From JALHSW01 sp963720675 (GTDB lineage: Bacteria > Actinomycetota > Acidimicrobiia > IMCC26256 > PALSA-555), in assembly GCA_963720675.1 (NCBI GenBank), contig CAVRGH010000010.1:1550001-1614000 (forward strand): a DNA stretch of 64,000 nucleotides. Direction: 5' to 3'. Below are positions 1 to 10,037 of the stretch, in pieces; the first letter of the stretch is position 1, and each line of letters starts with the position of its first letter. The translations under genes and the position numbers were made by a program. The notes under the pieces were generated by a model. The model ran no database searches. It was not told the DNA's origin and worked only from the letters and a program-made list of their open reading frames with translations.

Positions 1-3000
1 ACGTCTCGTTCGGCTTCACCGTCACGTCGACCGCACCGTGACACCGTTCTGATCGCCTCGGACCGCCGTAGCAGCGCACCGAGCCGCGGTGTACCCGTCC
101 TGGGCACCTCGGCCAGGTCGTCGACGAACCGCCGTCACCACGTGGTCCAGCGTGAAGTCCGCCGTCGCCGCTCGCCGTCGTCACCAGCGAGCCCGGCGTC
201 ATCCGCATCGGCGCACCGGCGCCGAGGCGTCGACCGTCCAGCCGGCGATCTGCGTGCCGTCGACCTTCTTGATCACCTTGACGTGCCGTGTTCGTCGTGT
301 TGGTTGAACGTGCAGGTCCACGTCTCGCCGGTTCACGGTCAGCGTGAGCCGCACGGTTGGGCCGTTCTGGTTGTCCTGGACGGATCGGTGACAGCTCGAC
401 GCGCACCCGCCGTGTACCCGGCCTGGAGCACCTCGGTCAGCGTCCAGTGCTCGAACCCCCGGCGCGACGTTGGCCGAGCGCGAATCCGCCGGTCGTCACC
501 GCGTCGGTCACGCACCGAACCCGGCGTGATCGTCGCCGGCGGCCGCCGGGTTGGTCGCGTTGACGTCCACCCGCCTGCGCTGGACGCCGTCGACCTTCTT
601 GATCACCTTCACGGTGGCCGTGTTCACGTCGGTTGTTGAACGTGCAGGTCCACTCCTCGCCCGGGTTGACGGTCACGTCGACCGCACCGCTGGCCGTTCT
701 GGTTGGCACTGCGGTCGGCGTGCAGCACACGGCACCCGCCGTGTACCCGGCCTGGAGCGCTCTCGGCCAGATGCACCGAGGAACCGCCGGTCGGCGACGT
801 TGCTCGAGCGCGAAGTCCGCCGTGCCGCTCACCGTCGTCACCTGACCGAACCCGGCGTCACCGCCATCGGCGAGCTCGGGTTCGTCGCGTCGATCGTCCA
901 ACCGGCGACCTGCGTTCGCCGTCGACCGGTCTTGATCACCTTCACCGTGCCGGTGTTCGTCGAGTTGTTGAACGTGCAGGTCCACGTCTCACCCGGCTTC
1001 ACCGTCACGTCCACCGTGCCGTCGGTGCCGTTCTGCGGCCGTGCAACGTGACCGGCACACTCGACCGTCACCGTGCGTGTACCCGGCCTGGTTCTGCTCG
1101 GTCAGCGTCGTCGACGAACCCGCGTCGACCACCTTGCTCAGCGCGAAGTCCGCCGTGTCCGCCGCGATCGTCACGCACCGAACCCGGCGTGATCGTCGCC
1201 GGATCCGCCGGGTGGTCGCGTCGACCGTCCAACCCGCGACCTGCGTGCCGTCGACCTTCTTGATCACCTTGATCGTGCCGGCGTTCGTCGAGTTGTTGAA
1301 CGTGCAGGTCCACGTCTCACCCGGCTTCACCGTCACGTCGACCGCACCGGACGAACCGTTCTGGTTCGGCGTCGGGCCCTGCAGGTCACCGCGCCGGCGT
1401 GTACCCGGCCTGCCGCTGCTCGGCCAGGTGCACCGACGACCCGCCGTCCACGACCTTCGACAGCGCGAAGTCCACGGTCGCCACTCGCCGTCGGTCACCA
1501 CCGAACCCGGCGTCACCGTCATCGGCGCACTCGGGTTCGTGCGCGTCGACGGTCCAGCCCGCCACCTGGACGCCGTCGACCTTCTTGATCACCTTGATCG
1601 TGCCGGTGTTCGTCGTGTTGTTGAACGTGCAGGTCCACGTCTCGTTCGGCTTCACCGTCACGGCCACCGAGCCGGTGGCACCGTTCTGATCCGCACTCGG
1701 ACCCGTACAGCTCACCGCACCCGTCGGTGTACCCGGCCTGCTGGACCTCGGTCAGCGTCATCGACGAACCCGCCGCCACGACCTTGCTCGAGCGCGAAGT
1801 CCACCGTACCCTCGTCGATCGTCACCACGCGACCCGGCGTGATCGTCGTCGGAGCGCCGGGTTCGAGGCGTTGACCGTCCAGCCCGCCTTCTGCGCCCCG
1901 TCGACCTTCTTGATCACCTTGATCGTGCCGGTGTTCGTCGTGTTGTTGAACGTGCAGGTCCACGTCTCGTTCGGCTTCACCGTCACGCCCACCGAGCCGG
2001 TGACGCCGTTCTGATCGCGAACCCGGACCCGTACAGCTCACCGCACCGCGGTGTACCCGGCCTGCGGACCTCGGTCAGCGTCGTCGACGAACCCGCCGCC
2101 ACGACCTTGCTCAGCGCGAAGTCCGCCGTACCCGGGTCGATCGTCACCACGCCAGCCCGGCGTGATCGTCGTCGGAGCCGCCGGGTTCGAGGCGTTGACC
2201 GTCCAACCCGCCATCTGCACGCCGTCGACCTTCTTGATCACCTTGATCACGCCGGCATTGGTCGTGTTCGTGAAGGTGCAGGTCCACGTCTCACCCGGCT
2301 TCACCGTCACGCTGACCGAACCAGCCGTACCACTCTGATCTGCGGACGGACCGGTGCAGGTCACCGCGCCGTTCGTGTACCCCGCCTGGCTCGACCTCGG
2401 TCAGCGTCGTCGACGAACCCGCCGCCACGACCTTGCTCAGCGCGAAGTCCGCGGTCGTCGCCGGTCGTTGGTCACCACCGAACCCGGCGTGATCGTCGCC
2501 GGACCGGCCGGGTTGGTCGCGTTAACGGTCCAACCCGCCACCTGGACGCCGTCGACCTTCTTGATCACCTTGATCGTGCCGGTGTTCGTCGTGTTGTTGA
2601 ACGTGCAGGTCCACGTCTCGCTCGGCTTCACCGTCACCGCACACCGAACCAGGGGCACCATTCTGCGTCGTACGTCGGACCCGTGCAGGCCACCGAACCG
2701 TTCGTGTACCCGGCTTGCGGCACTTCGGTCAGCGTCAACGACGAACCCGCCGCCGCCACCTTGCTCAGCGCGAAGTCCACCGTCCCGTCGCCGTCGTCAC
2801 CGCGAAGCCGGCGTCACCGTCGCCGGAGCCGCTCGGGTCCGAGGCGTCAACCGTCCAGCCCGCCACCGGACGTCGTCGACCTTCTTGATCACCTTGATCG
2901 TGCCGGTGTTCGTCGTGTTGTTGAACGTGCAGGTCCACGTCTCACCCGGCTTCACCGTCACGTCCACCGTGCCGTTCGTGACCGTTCTGCGCGGCGGCCC

Positions 3001-3620
3001 GGACCGGCACAGCTCACCGCACCCGCGGTGTACCCGGCCTGACTGGACCTCGGTGAGCGTCGTCGCCGAACCCGCGGCCACGACCTTGCTCAGCGCTGAA
3101 GTCCGCCGGGTACCCGGGTCGATCGTCACCACGCAACCCGGCGTGATCGTCGTCGGAGCCGCCGGGTTCGGCGCGTTGACCGTCCAGCCCGCCTTCTGCA
3201 CCCCGTCGACCTTCTTGATCACCTTGATCGTGCCGGTGTTCGTCGTGTTGTTGAACGTGCAGGTCCACGTCTCACCCGGCTTCACCGTGACGCCCACAGA
3301 ACCGGCAGCGCCGTTCTGATCCGTCAGCGACGGCGAGGTGCAGGACACCGAGCCGTTCGTGTACCCGGTCTGACCCACCTCGGTCAGCGTGGTCGACGAA
3401 CCCGCCGGCCGCGGTCTTCGTCAGCGTGAAGTCCGCGGTGCCCGGGTCGACTGTCACCACGAACCCGGCGTGATCGTCGCCGGCGCTGACCGGGTTGGTC
3501 GCGTTCACTGTCCAACCCGCCTTCTGTACCCCATCGACCTTCTTGATCACCTTGATGGTGGACTTCTTCGTGTTCACCCACGTGCAGGTGACCGTCTCGC
3601 CCGCGCTCACCTTGATCGCG
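1..3620 (-). repeat. Tandem array of ~327-bp adhesin repeats
   Basis: The anchor encoding KVIKKV recurs at about 261, 591, 922, 1252, 1577, 1902, 2225, 2553, 2877, 3207 and 3535, a period of 323-331 bp. The partial unit at position 1 shows the array continues outside the window. Each unit encodes a ~109-residue domain with conserved GWTV, ITPGSVVT, TADFALSKVV, LTEVQQAGYT and VTVKPGETWTCTFNN segments, which resembles SpaA/prealbumin-like domains of Gram-positive surface proteins. The units are highly similar over long blocks, so the array is prone to recombination and to misassembly. Confidence 0.9.
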
Positions 3621-6510
3621 ACCGAGCTGCCGTTGACGACGGACGGGTCGTTCCCGTCGGGGTTGTCGCAGGAGAGGCTCTTGAAGTCCCATCCGGTCGG
3701 CGGGGTGTTCTCCGAGACCGTGTAGCCCGAGCCGGTGTTGGCCGTGACCGGGTAAGTGCTCGAGGTCGCGGTCCCACCGTTGGCCGGGGTGTTGAGGGTC
3801 AAGCCGTTCACGCCGAACGGCGTCCCGTTGCCGGAGAAGACGAAGCCCGCGCCGACGCCCGCTCCTTCACCGGTCTTCTTGATGATGATGTTCCCGCTCG
3901 CGGGCAGTTTGTGGTTGTCGAAGGTGCACGCATACACGTGTCCCTGGAGCACCTTGAACGAGGCCGTGCGCGTGCCCGAGTTGAGGCTGAAGCTCTCCGG
4001 CGGGCCACCGTCCTCGGTGCACGTCGCGGTGTTGAAGGTGAAGCCACCGTTCACCGCGGTCTCCTGGACCGTGACGGTGCCACCGGCCTGCGCGATGTTC
4101 GAGACCGTCCACTGCGCCTGACCCGACGCGTTGGTGTTCGCCGGGTTGGTGCCGCCGATGGTGGCGTTGGTGCCGCCCGCCTGGAAGTTCCAGCCCTGGC
4201 TCTCGGCCGTCACCTGACCGTCGATCGTCTTGGTGACGGTCAGCGTGCCGCCGCACTGCGCCGAGGCGATGCCGGCGAGGACCGGGCCGAGGTCACTGAA
4301 GTTCGCGGCGGTGAAGTAGTAGGGCGAGCCGTCGTAGGAGATCGACTTCATGTTGTTCGGGCTGGCGCCGCTGGTGATGCCGACGCCGACGATGTTCACG
4401 CCGGCGGTCTTGGCCGCGTTCGAGGACGGCACCGCGTTCTCGACGTCGATGACGTTCGAGGGCGGGCCGTGCGTGCCCTGGCCGGTGCCGTAGGCGGTCG
4501 GGTCACCGTCGGTGAGGACGATCGCCATGTCGGCACCGCTGGACCCGGCCTGGCGGAGCGCAGCATCCCAGTTCGTGAACTGCGTGCCGCTCTGGCGATG
4601 ATGCCGGTGATGTAGTTGTTGATCGTGGTGACGTTCGCCGCGGTCGAGGTCGACGTCAGGGCCAAGGTCTGGCCGGCGACCGGCGCGTCCGTACCGAAGG
4701 TGTTGATGCTCACCTGGGTCGGCGTGCCCTGGAGGCTCGAGACGAAGTCCTTCGCGGCGTTCTTCATCGTCGTGAGCTCGGTGCCGTCGATCGACGCCGA
4801 GAGGTCGAAGATGAGCTGCACCTTGATGCCGCACACCGCGGGGATCCCCGGCTCGTGGCGGCGGGTGACGAAGGGGTTGGTCGTGAGGTCGACGTCGAGT
4901 TCGCGACCGTGACGCTCTTGAGGTAGCGGTCGTTCGCGTTGAGGCCGTTCGCCTCCATCAAGCGTGATCGCGTCGTAGAGCCCGTTCGCCGAGGAGACCT
5001 CGCCGACGTAGTAGGTCGCGTTGCCCGGCACCGAGATGGCGCACGTGCCGTCCCGTCGGTCACACAGGTCGCGCCGCGCGACCGGGTTGGTCCCGGCGTG
5101 AGTCGGTGTAGGCCTGGAAGTTGATGCCGCTGACGTTGGTGCCCGGCGGGCGGCGTCGTGCCGGTGCCGTTGCGGTCACCGATCGCCTTGACCGTGATGG
5201 TGCGCGGCACGGGCTTGGCGTTGGTGAACGTGCAGTCCGACGTGCCGCTGGCCGGCGTTGCTGATTCGTCGAGCGGACGAAGTACCCGTTCGTTCCAGCG
5301 CTGGCTGGTCACGCCCGTCCGGTGCACGACGACGCTCGCGAGCGTCCAGCCGGCGGGGATGTTGATCTCGGTGACGTAGTACCAGTGGTCGCTAGGTGTA
5401 GGTCGAGGCCGTTCCAGATGCCGTAGTCGCCGGCGCTGCACCCCGGTGCGATCGCCGACGGTTGGTCGCGCCAGCTGCAGCTGCTCGGAGTGCAGTGCTC
5501 GCAGTTGCGTGCACGACTGCAGCTGGAAGTTGAAGGTCTGTGCGCCGCGTTGCGCCGCGACCTTGTTCGCAGTGATCGGTGCCCGGGCGCCGGGCGTCCC
5601 GCGACCCACCGGGTCGTTGATGACGCCGTCGGCGCCGCTCGTGTCGCCGGCGCCACCGTCGGCGAGGCGCGAGGGTGACCTGGTCCGCGCCGTCGTCGAT
5701 CGACGAGTGGCTCGTGAAGTCGCTCCACTTGCCGTTCTGGAGCATGTAGACGGAGCTCTGCTGCACCGTCGGGGAGGTAGAGCTTCACGTCGGCGCGGTC
5801 GCCGGGGTTGGCGACGTGCACGTCGTAGTCGATCAGCCCGACGGGAAGCTCTGCGCCGTCCGGCGGCGGGTTGTCCGCGGGGACGTCGAGCGTCTTGACG
5901 TCGTGAGCGACGTGCCGTCGGGGGACTCGATGGTGACGTAGTCGTTGAGCGCGCCGTCACCGTTCACGTCGTACTTGCTGGGGAGCGACGCGACGTTGGC
6001 CTGCTCGGAGTCCTGGATGCCGTCGTGGTTGCCGTCGCCACCGTTGGGGGCGCCGTTCTCGATCGCGGCGGACACTCCGTCTTCGTCGGGCAGCGGGAGA
6101 CCGGGGAACGCTGCGTCGGGGGCTGGGGTCCCGTCGAGGTTCGTGTCGGCCGGTGCCGTCGTGTCCGTCGTGGTGTCGGTCGTGTTGTCGGTCGTGCCGT
6201 CCGCGGGAGGCGTCGCGTCGTCCGCGGGAGGCGTCGTCGCGTCCGCGGGTGCGTCCGTCTGCGCGGGTGCGGCGGCAGGGTCAGCGACCGGTCCCGACGG
6301 AGCCGGCGGCGTGGCCGACTGCTCGTTCGGGATGCTGCTGACGTCCGCGCCCTCGGCGTTCGCGAGGTTCGCGAGCGGACCCGCGGTCATCGCGAGCACC
6401 ACGGCGATCGACGAGAGCGCTACGACGCTCCGGATCCCGTGGCGCGTGTGCTGCGCGTGATCGCCGTGCGCATCGCGCCGACGTGTGAGAGAACTCCACC
6501 AGTGATTCAT
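1..6510 (-). CDS. Giant secreted repeat adhesin with vWA domain (partial, frameshifted)
   Basis: Surface or secreted protein that reads off the left edge. The chosen ATG (6508-6510) opens an N-terminus with a long basic n-region, a hydrophobic core and a likely cleavage near NLANA/EG. A Thr/Pro/Ala/Asp-rich linker follows, then a stretch with Ca-type acidic loops (DVNGDGALNDY, about 5930-5975). A von Willebrand A domain lies at about 4240-4860 with MIDAS motif DLSAS, TNWDAAL and TDGD. Next come prealbumin-like domains (about 3600-4240) and at least 11 copies of a ~109-residue domain (anchor KVIKKVDG, TWTCTFNN). The family suggests extracellular adhesion or isopeptide/beta-sandwich stalks. The coding frame changes dozens of times, nearly once per repeat and also at about 5890, 5450, 5100, 4970 and 4600. 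I read it as one gene with sequence errors; a decayed gene is the alternative. No anchor signal is visible because the C-terminus lies outside the window. Confidence 0.75.
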
Positions 6511-6529
6511 GTGCCCCAGCCCGCTCTGT

Positions 6530-6709
6530 GACCTTGCGCTTGTGCAAGGTCTCCGTGGTCTTGCCACGGCAGGGGGCCGGTCTCACCACTGGCTCGCTCC
6601 AACCATCCGGTGACCGAACTACCGGTTGGAGTTCAACGCCTCCCACTACCCGAGGTGGCAACTTAACAAGTCGCGCTGTGCGTGGCAAGTAGGAGATCGC
6701 CTACCACGC
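6530..6709 (-). promoter_or_regulatory. Promoter and hairpin-rich leader of the adhesin gene
   Basis: This is the gap between the DUF1385 gene and the adhesin start. On the minus strand a -35-like TTGCCA (6688-6683) and a -10-like TTAAGT (6666-6661) are 16 nt apart. Downstream are three inverted repeats: CCAACC/GGTTGG (6599-6628), CCGTGG-N5-CCACGG (6553-6569) and GACCTTGC-N6-GCAAGGTC (6530-6551); the last ends about 20 nt before the ATG. Another inverted repeat (6680-6709) could terminate DUF1385 transcription. I recognise no known riboswitch class. Confidence 0.35.
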
Positions 6710-6741
6710 TCCGTGTTTATGCGGATGTGGGAAAAAGTTCG

Positions 6742-7687
6742 CTAGATGGCGCCACGAAAGGCCGGGAGGCCGGCCGCCGGCACCGTCTCGGTGTGACGCG
6801 ATTCGACCTCGGCGAGCTGCTCGGCGGTGAACACCGCACGGAGGCTCGTGATCGCGACCTCGAGCTGGTCGAGGTCGGGCTCGCGGGTCGTGAGCTTCTG
6901 CAACGCCAGCCCCGGCTTCATCGCCACCCGCACCCAGCGCTTGTCCATGTGGCGCGCCGAGAACCGGATCATCTCGTAGGCGAGGCCGGCGATCAGCGGG
7001 ATGAGGAGGATGCGCGACGCGATCAGCCACGGCAACGCCGGACGACCGACGAACGAGTAGACGACGATCGTCATCACCATGACGGTGAGCAGGAAGTTGG
7101 TGCCGCAGCGCACGTGCTGCGTCGTGAACTGCTGCGCCGACTCGGGCGTGAGCGCGACCTCGTTCTCGTACGCGGCGATCGCCTTGTGCTCGGCGCCGTG
7201 GTACTGGAACACGCGCTTGATGTCGGGCAGCAACCCGATCAGGCCCAGGTAGCCCAGGAAGATGGTGAGCCGGATCGCACCCTCGAGCAGGTGGTACTTG
7301 AACCCGTCGACCCCGAGCTCGTCGCCGAGCCAGCTCGTGCCGAGCGCCGGGAGCACCAGGAAGACCGCCGCGAAGAAGATCATCGCGACCGCCCATCGTC
7401 CAGCCCATCGCCTTCGAGGAGATGCGCTCTTCTTCGGGGAGCTGACGGTCGGCCGACCAACCCAACGCCTTGAACCCGAGCGCGAGCGACTCGCCGAGCG
7501 ACATGACACCGCGCACGATCGGGACCTTGACCCACTTCTCCGCCCACGTCGGTGCGTCGTGCACCGCGAGCTCGATCTCACCCTCGGGCGTGCGGACGGC
7601 GACGGCCCAGGTGCGGGCGCCGCGCATCATCACTCCCTCCATGACGGCCTGGCCGCCCATGAAGCGAGGTGCCGAGCCCTTGGGCAC
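6742..7687 (-). CDS. DUF1385 family membrane protein (one frameshift)
   Basis: Integral membrane protein of the DUF1385 family (function unknown, often called metal-dependent enzyme-like). Visible family motifs are the N-terminal GGQAVMEGVMMRG, the central QYHGAEHKAIAAYE, and RCGTNFLL. There are two to three hydrophobic segments (AMIFFAAVFLVLPALG, LTIFLGYLGLIGLL, FLLTVMVMTIVVYSF). The N-terminal frame (GTG at 7687) and the rest (stop at 6742) are in different frames; a one-base surplus in the CCC at about 7392-7394 explains this and restores a normal family length near 314 residues. It lies 5 nt after rpmE, so it is in the rho-rpmE operon. The prfA gene that often follows is absent; the adhesin is there instead. 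Confidence 0.85.
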
Positions 7688-7692
7688 GGAGG

Positions 7693-7911
7693 TCAGCCCT
7701 TCTTCGCGGCGTCGGACTTCGCGTAGCGGCGCTGGAAGCGCTCGACGCGACCACCAGTGTCGACGAGCTTCTGCTTGCCCGTGTAGAAGGGATGACACTC
7801 GGAGCAGAGCTCCACACGCAGCGAGTCGACCGTGGAGCGGGTCGTGAACTCGTTGCCGCAGGAGCAGTGCACGGTGCAGGTGACGTAGTCGGGGTGCGTG
7901 TCTGTCTTCAT
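7693..7911 (-). CDS. rpmE: 50S ribosomal protein L31
   Basis: 72-residue ribosomal protein L31 of the large subunit. It is the zinc-binding (C+) form: Cys16 and Cys18 (HCSCGN) and Cys36/Cys39 (LCSECHPFYTG) supply the ligands. The end FYTGKQKLVDTGGRVERF is typical of the family. The ATG at 7911 gives the normal length. It lies 73 nt after rho and just before the DUF1385 gene, a common actinobacterial order. Confidence 0.97.
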   Translation of the reverse strand: MKTDTHPDYVTCTVHCSCGNEFTTRSTVDSLRVELCSECHPFYTGKQKLVDTGGRVERFQRRYAKSDAAKKG

Positions 7912-7984
7912 GATCCCAATCTAACGGTCGGGGCGGACGGGATGTTCCCTGCGGTCCTCGACCGGTAGGGGTTCTTCGGCAGGC

Positions 7985-9790
7985 TCAGGCGCCGAGTGAA
8001 GGCGCCTGGGCGACCTCGGCCAGGAACTCGTCGTTGCTGTTGGTCGTGCGGATCTTCTCGATCAGGAGATCGAGGCCCCGCCCCGAGCCGCCCGACTCAC
8101 CGTCGACCGCGCTCAGGACCCGGCGGAGCTTCCAGACCTGGTTCAGCTGGTTGCGCTCGAAGAGGAGCTCCTCGTGCCGTGTGCTCGACCCGTCGACGTC
8201 GATGGCCGGGTACACCCGACGCTCGGCGATGCGACGGTCGAGGCGGAGCTCCATGTTGCCGGTGCCCTTGAACTCCTCGAAGATCACCTCGTCCATGCGG
8301 CTGCCGGTGTCGACGAGCGCGGTCGCGATGATCGTGAGCGACCCGCCCTCTTCGATGTTGCGGGCCGCACCGAAGAATCGCTTCGGCGGGTAGAGCGCGG
8401 TCGAGTCGACACCACCGGAGAGGATGCGCCCCGACGCCGGTGCCGCGAGGTTGTACGCACGTGCGAGGCGCGTGATGCCGTCGAGGACGATCACGACGTC
8501 CTTGCCCATCTCGACGAGGCGCTTCGCGCGGTCGATGGTGAGCTCGGCGACCTGCGTGTGCTCCTCCGACGGTCGGTCGAAGGTGCTGGCGACGACCTCG
8601 CCCTTCACGACGTGCCGGCGCATGTCGGTGACTTCCTCGGGGCGCTCGTCGACGAGCAGCACCATGAGGTGCACTTCCGGGTTGTTGCGCTCGACCGAGT
8701 ACACGATCTGCTTGAGGATCGTGGTCTTGCCCGCCTTCGGCGGAGACACGACCAGGCCTCGCTGCCCCTTCCCGATCGGCGAGATGAGGTCGACGATGCG
8801 ACCGGTCACCTCACCCGGGTTGTCGGCGAGCTCCAGGCGGAGCGGCGAGTCGGGGAACAGCGGCGTGAGGTCCTCGAATCGGGGACGTCCGCGCGCTTCG
8901 TCGGGGGTCATGCCGTTGACCGTGTCGACGCGCAGCAGCGCGGGGTACTTCTCGTTGCTCGCCTGCGGGCGCGAGAAGCCCTGGAGGTAGTCGCCACGTC
9001 GCAGGTTGAAGCGACGCACCTGCGACGCCGAGACGTACACGTCGGCGTTGCTCGGCAGGTAGCCCTTGGTGCGGAGGAAGCCGTAGCCCTCGTCGCGCAG
9101 CTCGAGCAGACCGTTCGCCTCGATCGGGTCACCGACCGGTTCGTTGTTGTTGCCGCCGCCCTGACCCTGGGGCCGCTGCTCGCGCTCGCCGCCGCCACCG
9201 CCGTCGGACTGGCCGCCGCGGCCGCGACGCCGACGCCGGCGGTTGCTGTTGCCGCTGCGGTTCTGGTTGCCGTCGCCGTACGACGCGTGCTCGTCCTCGG
9301 GATCGACCACCACGGTCGAACCCGAACCCGAACCGGAACCCGACGACCCTGAACCTGAACTCGAGCTCGACTCGCCGGACGCTGCGCTCGAAGCCTCCTG
9401 GGAGGTCTCGCGGCCCGACGTCGAGCCGCTCTTCGTGGACGAGGAGGCCGACGCGGTGGACGACTGGCGACGCACCGGTCGGGGGGTGAGCTCGGTGTCG
9501 TCGGAGCCACCGTTCGAGGCGATCGCGTCTTCCTCGGCGGCGAGCGCCTCGATCGATCCGGCCTCGAGCTCGGACGCCTTGGCCGAACGGACGGTTCGCT
9601 TCTTGGGCGCGTCGGCGGTGCCGTTCGACGTCGCGGAGGACGTGTCGCCTGCGGCACCGAGGATCGCGTCGATCAGCTCGGCCTTGCGCATGCGGGTGGG
9701 TGCCTTGACGCCGATCGCGCCGGCGATGGCATGGAGCTGCTCGCGGTCCTTGCCATCGAGGGTGGACCGGTCGAGATCAGCAGGGCTCAT
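7985..9790 (-). CDS. rho: Transcription termination factor Rho
   Basis: Hexameric RNA-dependent ATPase that ends transcription; 601 residues. In order: an N-terminal Rho_N helical domain (LDGKDREQLHAIAGAIGV), a ~170-residue low-complexity insert rich in Ser/Gly, then Arg/Gly (NRRRRRRGRGGQ), the RNA-binding cold-shock fold (LLELRDEGYGFLRTKGYLP), and the RecA-type ATPase with Walker A PPKAGKTT and Walker B LMVLLVDERPEEV. Such inserts occur in Rho of high-GC actinobacteria and extend RNA binding. The ATG at 9790 is chosen because upstream codons lack Rho similarity. It heads the rpmE-DUF1385 operon. Confidence 0.97.
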   Translation of the reverse strand: MSPADLDRSTLDGKDREQLHAIAGAIGVKAPTRMRKAELIDAILGAAGDTSSATSNGTADAPKKRTVRSAKASELEAGSIEALAAEEDAIASNGGSDDTELTPRPVRRQSSTASASSSTKSGSTSGRETSQEASSAASGESSSSSGSGSSGSGSGSGSTVVVDPEDEHASYGDGNQNRSGNSNRRRRRRGRGGQSDGGGGGEREQRPQGQGGGNNNEPVGDPIEANGLLELRDEGYGFLRTKGYLPSNADVYVSASQVRRFNLRRGDYLQGFSRPQASNEKYPALLRVDTVNGMTPDEARGRPRFEDLTPLFPDSPLRLELADNPGEVTGRIVDLISPIGKGQRGLVVSPPKAGKTTILKQIVYSVERNNPEVHLMVLLVDERPEEVTDMRRHVVKGEVVASTFDRPSEEHTQVAELTIDRAKRLVEMGKDVVIVLDGITRLARAYNLAAPASGRILSGGVDSTALYPPKRFFGAARNIEEGGSLTIIATALVDTGSRMDEVIFEEFKGTGNMELRLDRRIAERRVYPAIDVDGSSTRHEELLFERNQLNQVWKLRRVLSAVDGESGGSGRGLDLLIEKIRTTNSNDEFLAEVAQAPSLGA

Positions 9791-9976
9791 GGATGTGATG
9801 CTCCTGGATACGAGATCCGGCACCCGCCGGGGACGGTGGACGTCGGATTGCCAAATGGCTGCGCTCCCGCCAAGAACGGAGGAAGTGCCTGGAGAAGGTG
9901 CTGGTGCAGGGCGACGAACTCGTCGCGTGGGCCCGACGGGGGGTCGGGTTGGCCGCACCGCGGTGGAACAGGGACC

Positions 9977-10006
9977 AGTGTACCGGCGATCCGGGCCGCG
10001 GGGCAA
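9977..10006 (-). promoter_or_regulatory. rho: Candidate rho promoter
   Basis: On the minus strand a -35-like TTGCCC (10006-10001) is followed after 18 nt by a -10-like TACACT (9982-9977). This leaves about 180 nt of leader before the rho ATG, consistent with Rho genes that autoregulate through a long 5' leader (inference). The rest of 9791-10037 shows no gene. Confidence 0.45.
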
Positions 10007-10037
10007 CATGCTCCCCCGGCCCGCTCGGTCGAGCGTT

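Noticed and set aside
1..3620. Repeats as a CRISPR or satellite array
   Set aside because: Units are ~327 bp, encode a conserved domain and have no spacers.
1..6000. Phase-variable or programmed frameshifting of the adhesin
   Set aside because: There are dozens of breaks at unrelated short runs, with no consistent slippery site; sequence error or decay is simpler.
6530..6709. Known riboswitch (cyclic di-GMP or cyclic di-AMP type)
   Set aside because: The core consensus strings of those classes are not visible on either strand.
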